64,000 bases of DNA from contig JAGGNK010011114.1 in assembly GCA_017590115.1 (NCBI GenBank), forward strand, positions 3,711,733 to 3,775,732, written 5' to 3'. Under the pieces are notes generated by a model. That model did no database searches, was not told where the DNA came from, and was given only the letters and a program-made list of their open reading frames with translations. Of this stretch, positions 40,068 through 49,731 are shown piece after piece. The DNA comes from Montifringilla adamsi (Eukaryota > Chordata > Aves > Passeriformes > Passeridae). The translations under genes and the position numbers were made by a program. Numbering within the stretch: the first letter of the stretch is position 1; the number at the start of each line of letters is the position of its first letter.

Positions 40068-40223
40068 CTTGCAGGCCTGGATTCTATAAAGCATTTGCTG
40101 GAAATGTGAAGTGCTCCAAGTGCCCTCCACACAGTTTGACTCACATAGAAGCAACTTCTGTCTGTCAGTGTGAGAAAGGTTATTTCAGAGCTGAGAAGGA
40201 CCCACCCACTATGGCATGTACCC
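40068..40223 (+). CDS. EPHA6: Eph receptor exon: cysteine-rich/EGF-like region
   Basis: Internal coding exon of an Eph receptor tyrosine kinase, a cell-surface receptor for membrane-bound ephrins in axon guidance and cell sorting. It encodes 51 whole codons plus split codons at each end (2 + 153 + 1 = 156 bp, phase 1-1). The peptide starts ACRPGFYKAFAGN and has CSKCPPHS, then VCQCEKGYFRAEKDPP, and ends MACT. Six cysteines follow the spacing of the Eph cysteine-rich segment between the ligand-binding and FN3 domains. EKGYFRAEKDPP is nearly invariant among EphA receptors. 156 bp is the usual length of the fourth coding exon. The KAFAGN and HIEATSVC wording fits EPHA6 best from memory; EPHA5 is the main alternative. 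The exon is about 47% G+C with no CpG, unlike the next exon. Frame and splice sites are intact, so it looks functional. Confidence 0.93.
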
Positions 40224-43200
40224 GTAAGTCTGATCATTACCACTATTGGCAATTCTGTTGCCTCCTTTATTTGATTTTGTATTAAAAAAAAAAAACAACC
40301 CCAAACTATGAGTTTGTGAAGAATTCCATTCCTGTTAATCAAAAGAGACTTTTAAAATCAAAATTCAAATGGCATATTTCTGCTTAGTGTCTAGATAACC
40401 GTAAACATACCCAAATTTCTTAGTTTGGTGACTTTTGAACTTGTAATTCAGAGATGTAATAGAAAGAAGCATAATTGTTGTAATATAGATAACAATATGG
40501 TGTTTTCACTACCAGTAATGTGCATTTTATATACTTAAAAATTTGCTGGTGCAAAAACTTTTAAAAAGCTGGAGTCATGTAAAGAAAAAAAACTGATGTA
40601 ACATGCTCCACTGTCTCCTCAGATTTAAATGAAAAATATAAGACAAATATCCCCACACAATCAAATAAAAACTAAATACTCTAAAAAGACAAGAAAATAA
40701 TTTTTAGAAAGGAAAAAAATGTATCAAATCAGAACGAGATATAATTTAAACCTCTTGCACCATCACCTTCTTTTAACAGAGAGTTATTCCCTCTTATGCA
40801 ACTGTGATAATGAAAATTCATTAAGGTTTTTTGATGAATTTTAGAATGCATAATTTTGTGATTTTAGACTAACCTGTATTTGTCCCTAAAATAAGCCTGA
40901 TGTCCACCATTCTGGGGACAGAAATTCTAAGAGATTTTTATTAATTTGATCAATGAGCTTATGTCTAGACATACATAGCATAAGTTTTCTTACCACTTAA
41001 TAAAATATTTCTTATAGATTTTCATTCATGGTTCATTACTCACTGGGATTAATTTATTGATTGTGAAGCAACTATATCTGTTTAATCTCAAAACTGGAAC
41101 AAACAGCAGTATTTGAAAAGCTGTGTGTAAAATACTATATTTTAATAAGCTATGAAAATCACTTATTTAATAAGGTGATTAAAGATTTTGTAGAATCCTC
41201 TAAGACACTCGGTTTTTAGTATAACACTTTATTAATTCTTTTGGTGGAAGATTTGATATTGGTACTTAATTGCCACAATTAAGAGAATTCTAAAAAACTA
41301 ACATGTTAAATTAATGAAGTATTTTGACAGATTAAGTATACAAAAATTTTGAGATAAAGCCCTAAAGACAAAGTTGCTGTTGCAATAACCATCAGTGCAT
41401 AGCTGTGTTTTGGGATGTTTTATGCAGCATCACAAAAAAATAACTGAGCTGACTGAATTGATCTACTTCCTCTGCTCATGCTGCTTTTTCCAATGACACT
41501 GGACTGGGCAAATTTAGAATAGACATGATAATTTAAAGCTGATTTGCAAATTCATAGGCACTGAGGTCATTACCAAAACCAAGACATTGTCCATCCCCTT
41601 CATGAGGGTGATGGTCACTAAAAATGACACTCCTCAGACCCAAGGCAGAAAACTGTTTAATCTAACCAGAAGGTTTTCAGGAGGAAGGGAAGTCCCAGCC
41701 TCTGGATAGCTCAGCAGGTCAGGGTTCAGAGAGTGTCCCCAGTCCCAGCTCACTTTGGAGCAGAGCACATGGGCCTGGCATTTTGCATGAAGTTCGTGAG
41801 GGAATAAACTGCATCCTTTGAGGCTTCCCATGGGAAAATGGTGATTGCAAAAATTCCACTCAAATCAATGCCTCAAGCACAAAACTTACTCCCAGAGCCA
41901 AAACATCCCAGGTGTTCTTGACACTTTCATGCTTGGGAAGAGGGTTTCACTCATACATTATGCAGATGTCGCTCCATATTATTTGTTAGTCATTGACTTT
42001 TCATTGCCAAAAGAGAGTTCTTTGAAAAAATTACTAAATGTGGCATTGTGATTCCATAATTGTCTTTCAGGGCACAATTATAAGCCCTGATATCATGGTA
42101 TGTTGATAAGGTAGGGAGGAGCATGATAGCGCTGTGGCATCAGAGTGCAGTTACTTCAACACCCTGCTGATTTCTTAACAAATGTGAGTGCAAAGAGCTG
42201 CTTTGAGTGAAAATTGTCAGGAAAATCTTGGTCAGACCTCCACATTCCTGCTGAGGATGTCAGCCAAAGTAACTGAGTGAGTTGAGGCAGGGCAAAAATC
42301 AACCACAACAGGATATCAGTGCCTCATCTCACCTCAGCTTGGGAGAAGGAAGAACTAAAGGAGACAGTGAAGCACATTCTGGTTTCTTGGTTCAGTGCCA
42401 CCATGCACTGTCTCCTATTCAGCCTAGGCTGCAAGGTATCAGTACTTCTTTGATTGGCACAGCAGGTGATTTCATCTTACACCTACAGTGATGATTATTT
42501 CACTAATTGTCAGCTCTGCTAATGACGCTGAAGCTCTTGACAGGCAGACTGTGTTCTTACCTTGCACATCAGCAGTAATGGAGAGTCTTCAGGCCAAGTT
42601 ATTCCCTAAGTGATATCTTTAGCCCCACTGCCTTCAAATTTGTCTCTCAGTTATTAAAATTATGTTTCTGTCATAAATACAACCTCACTGCTTTTGGTGG
42701 ATCTGTGCAGATGTGGCTAATTTAATAAAGAAAGATACAGATATGAGTGGAATTTAGATTGGTCCTTCCAAACTGTCATGTTTTTACAATTAAAAAAAAA
42801 AAGGAGTTGAAAAGTTTTAAGAAAATTAGGAACTCTGACTAAATAGACAGAAAATGCTGTGCAGAAATGAAATGCCATTTTTACATAACTACCTTTGGTT
42901 TTGCATTTTTCATATTCATTTTCAGATTTCTATCTTGACATATGAGACATGATATAAGAAACATAAATTTTTCTTGGGACCTTTGAAGGGAGAGATATTC
43001 TTAAATGAAACACAGAATGAGCAGTGGGTTCCCCTTACAACTGTCTTCATGTTCAAACATTTTGACTTTATTGATGCCCATTTTATTTGCTGCTCCATGC
43101 TTAAGATAGATATTTTGTTTTCTCTTTTCATTCCTGCCTAGGGTTAGCCAGTATGGGGTTAGGCAGTATTCCTCACTCCAGACCTCTTCCTCACTACTGA

Positions 43201-44889
43201 GAAACTTGCATATGTAGCATTATGGAAAAAAACCTACCTTGATTTAAGACAGGCATCCACTTCTTTCTAGATGAGCTTCAAATCCACTTCAATTCTGTGA
43301 AAGTACTGTGTGCTTTTACAAAATTGTACAGCTCCCATTTTTACTTTATGTAGCTGCATTTTGTGGAGGAGAGTGTTCACTTTGCGGAAGACCACAATAG
43401 AAATCCAATTTCAGTAAGAGGAATGAAAATTACATTAGAATATATTGTTAATCTCCTTCTCCTAGGCCCTTTTCATTTGACTTACACTTCTTATCAATCT
43501 CTCACTGCTACTCTTCCTTCTTATTGTATTTCTTTGCCACATGCAAGTACTCTATCAGCGATCTCTGCATACACAGTGAGCAACAAATAGCATCACATCT
43601 AATCCCCTGTCTGATTACTCTGTACATAAAGTCTAACATTTCCCACTATAAAGTAATTGGATGAATTGATCCATCTTTTCAAGGTCAGGCAGGCTTATGT
43701 TGGTTGTCTGAGTTGTCTGAATTGCTCTCTTTTAATGTTACACTTAAACAATTTGAACCTGACAAACTTATGCTCTGTTCAATAACTTCTGCCACAAAGT
43801 ATATCCTCTATTTTTAAGTCAACACTGAATTTCAGCAGCAAAATCAGACAGCACACTTGAGGTCTTTACTGCCTCTATTGTTATATGTATACACACTTTT
43901 TTGCAATTTAACATTATGCTCAGACTTGAGGTATTGGTCTGCAGTCACTGGCTTCTATTCTTCCTGCCTGCCTCACAGGAAAAGAATAAGTGAAAAATGA
44001 AAAATGTAATTCTACATCAAGTGACACTATTTATCTATGCTACATGTATAGATATCAAAAAACAATTATGAACTCAAGGGCACAGGTAGATGCTGAGTAT
44101 CTTAAGGTGATGGTTAGTCTTTGCCCTTTTGCTGTAACTTCAGTAGTCAAATGACATAAAATTCTGAGTCCAATAGCGTATAATGGACAGTTCTTACTTA
44201 AACAGTAACAGTTTGTTTTCCAGACAGTCTTCACTCTCAAGCGTGTAAAATACTGCATTGCCCTCACCAGACTTCTGCAGTGCTGGGTTTGCCCCTCTTC
44301 ATTCCATACACAGGAAAATGCGCTTTGCCTTCAGAGAGGAGGAGAATACATAAAACGAGATGAGGTGCAAAGCACCACATGAGGCACAAACTCAGCTCTG
44401 TTGCTTTCAGAGCAGACCTGCTTCACCATAAGACATCCATGCCAGTCTCCTCCACAGCAAGTGTCAAAATACTTCCTCATTGTAATTTGTAAATGAAGAA
44501 AAGGACATTACTCACGCTCTGGCTGAGTTCCATCTCAACAGAAGAGCTGCATGTTTTTATAATGCTCATCCATCTGAACTGTATTTTATTCTTTCGCATC
44601 AAACTCAGAGTCGTGAATTTTGCTGTGAGGAAAGGATCCCTTATTTTCACCAATATGCTTGTTTTTCTTAAAAATCAATACGAGGAAATCCCTGAGAGCT
44701 TTGCATACAGATGTCTGCAGAAGGGTTGTTGCTGCCAGCTTTTTCCAATGTGCCAAATAATCTTTGTATAATTTATAAATGATAACAAAGCAATCAGGCC
44801 ACATTCATAAAAGCCCACTGACACATAATTTAGCTGAATCTGAGGATTACAATTAATTGTCTCTCTTTGTTCCAAGTTCTAAATCTTAG

Positions 44890-45010
44890 TAAATGATTCA
44901 CTGCATGTCATTACAGCTTAATATTTGCATGAAATCACAGTTTAACTGGCATAATTTAACAGCAATTAAAAAGCTATTTAATCCTCATGCAAATTGGCAT
45001 GAGGGGCCTT
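44890..45010. promoter_or_regulatory. Candidate conserved non-coding element with paired octamers
   Basis: Two exact POU octamers occur in opposite orientations: ATTTGCAT at 44923-44930 and ATGCAAAT at 44987-44994. Around them are several homeodomain-type cores (TTAATTG, AATTTAAC, CAATTAAA). The second octamer overlaps a perfect dyad: CCTCATGC (44983-44990) and GCATGAGG (44997-45004), with 6 bp between. Such clusters are typical of developmental enhancers in introns of neural genes. There is no direct evidence of conservation or activity; this is inference from motif density. Confidence 0.35.
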
Positions 45011-46808
45011 CAGTATGAAGTGTGTTTGTGGGTTCCTGCATTTGCAAGAGGACAGTCATCTACTTTAAGACACCTCTAACACAATTCATAGTTTTCCTTT
45101 TCACTGAAATGTGAATGCACAATAATATGTGATTTTTCTTACAACTGAGAAATAAGTCACAAACCATGACTATACAAACCTTCACTCTTAGTACAAATGA
45201 AAAAATATCTTTTAAAAAAAGTATTTTATTTGCTGTATCAGTTCTTCTATAGATGCCGTTCCATATAGTACCAGGAAAATCTGATAGAAAATCAAAATCC
45301 ACAAAGGCAGACAAAACTCCCCTATTGCCCAGATTTATATTCATTCCTGTTTGGGCCTGCCAAAATTGATGAAATAATATCAGAAAAGCTTGAGCTGCGA
45401 TAACCTTTGTCATACTACCTATAGTTTATGTAAGATTACATTTAAGCCAGTTTTAGAACACTGACTCCAATCCTTCAAGCAATTACACAGCTGCTTAGTT
45501 TTACGTGCATTAATATTACCAATTATTTCAAGGGGATTACTCATCTACTTAAAGTTATGCACATATGGAAGTGCGATTACAGCTCATCCCCCATATTCCT
45601 AAAGCTCCTCCATGGTTTTAACAGTGGGAATTTGTTAAGACCCAGTCATTATTTAATTCTCACAGCATGGTTTTAGAGGAAACATAATTATTCCTGTCTT
45701 CTGAACGTAAAGAATAAGAACTGAAGCTGAAGTAACATGTGCTGGTTTTAGCTTATTCCGATCTCAGGACTGTTTTCCAGAGTAGCTAGAGCCATCATCC
45801 TCGTAGTTATTTTGTGGGAAAATTGGTGATCTATTAACCATAAATTCTGGACAGATACATGTGTTAAAAAAGGCTCATCCATTCAAAAGATTTTAAACTT
45901 ACTTATCCACTAAAAAAATGCAAAGCAGTGTAACACTTCCATCTATATTAAATATCAAGTGTTTGAAATCCAGCAGGTAACTCATCATTTATTTCAGGGC
46001 AAAGTTAATTACTCTCTTATTACAAGTCACAAGTAAATACCAGAAATGAAAAAGTCGCTGAATTACAGTTCACAGAAAAGCTTAATGTTTATTATTCACA
46101 TTAGCACTCCCACACAATAGCAGCTTTTTTATTTACAAGCATGCCAGGTTTTATACTCATGCTTATGCCACATAAATAAATAAAAGGCATCACTTAAAAA
46201 TTATGAATGTTACACTTTGTGTAAAAATTAGCTGGTGTCATTTGCAAGTGTTTCTTGTAGCCTTTCAGTCTGCTTAAGAAACTCTGAAATAAGGAAAAGC
46301 TCACTCAAAATTTTACCAGTGTCTCAATCAAAACTTTATGCCTAAGTCCTGTTGGCAGTTTTATAAATCATCAAAAGCTGCAAAGCAAGCTGAAAGTTTT
46401 CCAAGTTCTGCCAACCATTGGAGAAGCACTGTGATTTTATTGAGAGCTGGGAATATAATGCTTATTCAACTCATTCAGCCAAAAAACCCCAGAGGTCAGC
46501 AGTTGTGTTTACCACAGTCATCTTACATATATCAACACTGGAAGTATTGGGCCTCACATTTTTCCATGTCCATGTTTCTTATAATAATTTTTATTATGGG
46601 ATTACATCCAAATTGGTTTTCAAAATCATATATCTGTAAGAGCTTGCCTGAAACACGTTAAGTGGAAGAGTAATACAATAAGAAATTGAAATGAGATGAT
46701 TCAGATATCCTGTAACAATTTTTACCTTTCCATCACCCCCTCATTAATTCCTATCTAAAAAATAATTAGGTGGTAAGGTTCTTCTGTTGGACTGTGGAAT
46801 CTGATATG

Positions 46809-47338
46809 GAATCATAAAATTATAGGGTCATTAAGGTGGGAAAGGCTTCCAAGATCACCAGGTACAACCTTAGACCAATCACCACCTTGTAACCAGACCA
46901 CAGCACTAAGTGCAACATCTCACGGTTTCTTGAGCACCTCCGAGGAATTTGATTACTGCCTCTGAGGACAGTAAATTCTATTGCCTGGCCACCCTTTCTG
47001 TGAAGAAATTCTTAATGTCCAGCCTGAACCTCCCCCTGGCACAGTTTGAGGCTATTTCCCTTTTTCTGTCACTAGTTGCCTGAGAGAGGAGACCAATCCC
47101 CATCTGGCTGTACCCTCCTGTCAGGGAGTTTTGGAGAGCAATAAGGTAATTCCTGAGCCTCCTCTTTTCCAGGCTGAACACCCCTAGCTGCCTCAGCTGC
47201 TCCTCATCAGCCTTGTGCTCCAGACTCTTCTCCAGCTCCATTGCCCTTCTCTGGACATTCTCCAGCCCTTCTGGGCCCAGAAGTGGACACAGGACTCGAG
47301 GTGCCTCACCAGTGCTCAGTGCAGGGGGCAATCACTAG
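46809..47338 (-). mobile_element. CR1 LINE, 5'-truncated copy with open ORF2 tail
   Basis: The longest transposon piece in the window. On the - strand, 47331-46978 is an uninterrupted 117-codon frame that reads as the C-terminal end of CR1 ORF2. It contains GLENVQRRAMELEK, then LEHKADEEQLRQLGVFSLEKRR, then LIALQNSLTGG, and FRLDIKNFFTERV near its end, in the canonical CR1 order. The 3' end lies at the low coordinate, where GGAATCATAAAATTATAGGG is the degenerate complement of the CR1 terminal octamer repeat. The 5' end is truncated at about 47338, as usual for CR1. The open frame suggests a relatively young insertion. The fragment lacks the endonuclease and the main reverse-transcriptase domain and cannot move by itself. 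It is antisense to the Eph gene. Confidence 0.93.
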
Positions 47339-48218
47339 ATCACTCTATATATTTATTTTTATATGTATATATAAAGCCTCAGATGATTTCCATGTGATCC
47401 TACACAGTAATTCAGCACTTGTTGGACAGTCCAGGACTGCTGTGTGATGAGTGGGAAATTGGAAGTGGGTCCCTTGTGGTTCTCTGGCAGCGCACAGACA
47501 GCTCTAACACCTGCTTGTTGTCTTTGCTTTCCTCCTCATAGCCTTAAAGTACTTTTTCTCTTGCATCCGGATCATCCTTTTAGACTTTAAGTTGATGTAT
47601 TCACTGTTATCCTGATACTGATGAGATGCCAGGTGGGAAAGAAAGAAAACTTGTACACTGTTTCTTATGCCTAATAGTCTTGGCCTGTTGCCACCTAACC
47701 CTGATAATGAGCAGCAGCAAAGAAATCCCTGGGGATAAGCAGTGAAAGATAGAAAGAAATATCTGGCAGTACAAAACTAATACAAACAATTTTACCTCTT
47801 GTCTTCATTCCAAAGCTGTTATTTATTTATTACTCAATTTGTCTCTTACAAAACATCAAAGATTTTAAGTCTCAGAAAAGCCTACATTACTAGAGGTAAA
47901 ATAAGGATATAAATTTTGTGGTTAAAGCTCTCCCTCAGTATCCCACAGCATCAAGAGCCATTTATTGAAAATTTGGGTTATGTAGTCTAGGTTTCATGTT
48001 CCCAAGTCTTTTTTGTGTTGCCTTAAATTCTTTCTGAATTAATTCTAAGTTATTTTGATTATTGAGCTTTTTATGATGTCACCAATTTATTGTTCTTTTT
48101 TTTCAAGGATTGTATATAGACAACTTTTAACTCTTACATTGAATATGTCATTGAAATTAGCTCTTATTTGCAAATAATTGCCTTCAGGCAATTTTTTTTC
48201 CAAAGTAGATAACACTGG

Positions 48219-48248
48219 CTTACCAGGCTTCCCCCTCCTTTTCTGCAG
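48219..48248 (+). promoter_or_regulatory. EPHA6: Splice acceptor and branch-point region of the FN3 exon
   Basis: CTTAC at 48219-48223 gives a candidate branch-point A at 48222, 27 nt before the exon. It is followed by a strong pyrimidine tract (CTTCCCCCTCCTTTTCTGCAG). The donor after the exon is GGTAAGT, with the intron starting at 48585. Both sites match consensus, and the acceptor is required to restore the RPPSAPRN reading frame. Confidence 0.85.
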
Positions 48249-48584
48249 GGCCACCCTCCGCTCCGAGGAATGTGGTTTTTAACATCAACGAGACAGCTCT
48301 GATGCTGGAGTGGAGCCCCCCGAGCGACACGGGTGGGAGGAAGGATCTCACCTACAGCGTGGTCTGTAAGAAGTGCGGCTCAGACGCCAGCCAGTGCGAG
48401 ATCTGCGGCGGCGGCATCCGCTTCATCCCCCGGCACACGGGGCTCACCAACTCCTCCGTCACCGTGCTCGACTTCGTGTCCCACGTCAACTACACCTTCG
48501 AGATCGAGGCCACCAACGGCGTCTCGGAGCTCAGCTTCTCCCCCAAGCAGTTCACAGCCATCACGGTCACCACGGACCAAGATG
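48249..48584 (+). CDS. EPHA6: Eph receptor exon: first fibronectin type III domain
   Basis: Internal coding exon of the same Eph receptor, 336 bp, phase 1-1, 111 whole codons plus split ends. This is the usual length of the fifth coding exon in Eph genes. It starts (R)PPSAPRNVVFNINETA and encodes a full FN3 beta-sandwich: LEWSPPSDTGGRKDLTYSV, then a CKKC...CEIC cysteine pair set (codons 39, 42, 49, 52), then RFIPRHTGL and NYTFEIEATNGVSELS, ending ITVTTDQD. Three N-glycosylation sequons occur at codons 13 (NET), 67 (NSS) and 80 (NYT). The DTGGRKDLTYSV and GGG-RFIPRHTGL wording points to EPHA6 rather than EPHA3, EPHA4 or EPHA7, judged from memory. No frameshift or stop is present. Base use is striking: about 62% G+C, about 28 CpGs, and 97 of 111 codons ending in G or C. 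Confidence 0.94.
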
Positions 48585-48615
48585 GTAAGTGCCGCGTGCC
48601 TGTCGCCGTGTCCCT
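48249..48615. promoter_or_regulatory. Exonic CpG-rich island
   Basis: By my count the exon holds about 28 CpG dinucleotides in 336 bp, close to the number expected from its base composition. CpG is scarce in the flanking introns and absent from the previous exon. The CpG richness runs a few tens of bases into the following intron (CCGCGTGCCTGTCGCCGTG near 48591-48609) and then stops. At under 400 bp it only marginally meets usual island criteria. It may reflect GC-biased gene conversion, an unmethylated regulatory patch, or selection on codons. Confidence 0.55.
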
Positions 48616-49685
48616 GCCACCTGGGCACTCGCTGGGGGGATCCTGTGTTTCTTGGAAGCCTGGGTCGTGGTTAGGGGGTTTTGCAGATTGCTGAAGGTTT
48701 TTAAGTGCTTTCCATGAGGACTTTCAGCATCTGCTGATGAGGGCATTAAATGCTTTTGGCAGGTGGCCCTTGACCCCATTACACAAGGCACAAACCCATA
48801 CCTTTCTGTTTAAAATTAAGTGCAGGCTTTAGCCATCTGAGATCAGCTGTGTCAGTGATTCTTCAGGACTAGAGTCTGTCTGGTGCTTTTGCAACTTCAG
48901 TTTTGCAAGAATAGAACACCACAGGTTAACCATTACAACTCCACCATTCAAAGGCAGAGTGAAAGTGAACTCACTTTCCTTGGTATTTGTGTTTCATAGC
49001 ACAGATAATACAGCTTACCTCACTGTAAGATACTTCTGCATCTGAGTGAGCCATTTCCTCAGGTGAGCTATCCTAATAGATTTTTTTTTTATTCCATTAT
49101 TTGTAGACTTTGCATTATTGTTTTGAGCTTTTTTTTTGCCTGCATTTCAGTTTGAATTCGTGTCCAAGGTGAATCTTCATGAGGAACATGGGAAACTAAG
49201 CTCTCTTTTTTTTGTTTATTTCTGCAACTCTTTCTTCTTTAGAGATACTGACTGTGCTAGGAAACAGCATCATAGGTTAGCAACAATGCAATCCATATAG
49301 CACTGCTCTCTTCTGGCTGGTGTAACTGTAGTCAAGAAGGTTATTTCAGAATTATCCCTTGCTGACATTTGTTCCAGAAATGTTTTTCACCTGCTGTGCA
49401 GTGACATTGCAACTGCAGCTGAAGCGTTTAATGTAGAACAGGAACGGAGCTGGCAGAACTGCTGTTTGGAGTAGAACACATTTTTGAAGATATGCTTCTG
49501 CTAAAGTAAAAGTGCTAATGTTCAGGAGCATCCTGTTATGTTCCACTTGTAGGGAAGGCCCTGCGTTCTTTCGCTGAGCAGCCTAGCAAAAATCTGCTTA
49601 CCTGTGTATGTGGGATGAGTAGCTTTGTTGATGAGTAAGTAATGACTAGTTTGCCTTTGGGCATACAAAAACAAACAGCTTGCTG

Positions 49686-49731
49686 TGATGATGGTGATAA
49701 TAATGACAGTGATGGTAATACTAATAATATT
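49686..49731. repeat. Degenerate GAT/AAT trinucleotide tract
   Basis: GATGATGGTGATAATAATGAC is followed by similar GATGGTAATACTAATAAT words, an imperfect trinucleotide-like repeat over about 46 bases. Confidence 0.6.

Larger units (their letters stand above)
40224..48248 (+). other. EPHA6: Complete Eph receptor intron (8,025 bp)
   Basis: Lies between the two recognised exons, bounded by GTAAGT at 40224 and CAG at 48246-48248. No gene is recognised inside. It contains a candidate conserved non-coding element near 44890-45010 and a 530-bp antisense CR1 at 46809-47338. Elsewhere I see AT-rich unique sequence, including poly-A runs near 40284 and 42790. The segment 41630-41830 is somewhat GC-richer with no identifiable content. 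Confidence 0.88.

Noticed and set aside
41704..41730. tRNA A-box-like word (TAGCTCAGCAGG) followed by GGGTTCAGA
   Set aside because: The two boxes are far too close together and no cloverleaf arms can be formed. Not a tRNA or a convincing SINE head.
48333..48674. Overlapping open frames in other frames and on the minus strand of the FN3 exon
   Set aside because: High GC suppresses stop codons in all frames, so these are shadows of the exon. The Arg/Ser/Pro-rich peptides have no recognisable features.
48272..48694. Open frame of 140 codons starting inside the FN3 exon
   Set aside because: It is the real exon frame read through the GTAAGT donor into the intron. The true coding segment is 48249-48584.
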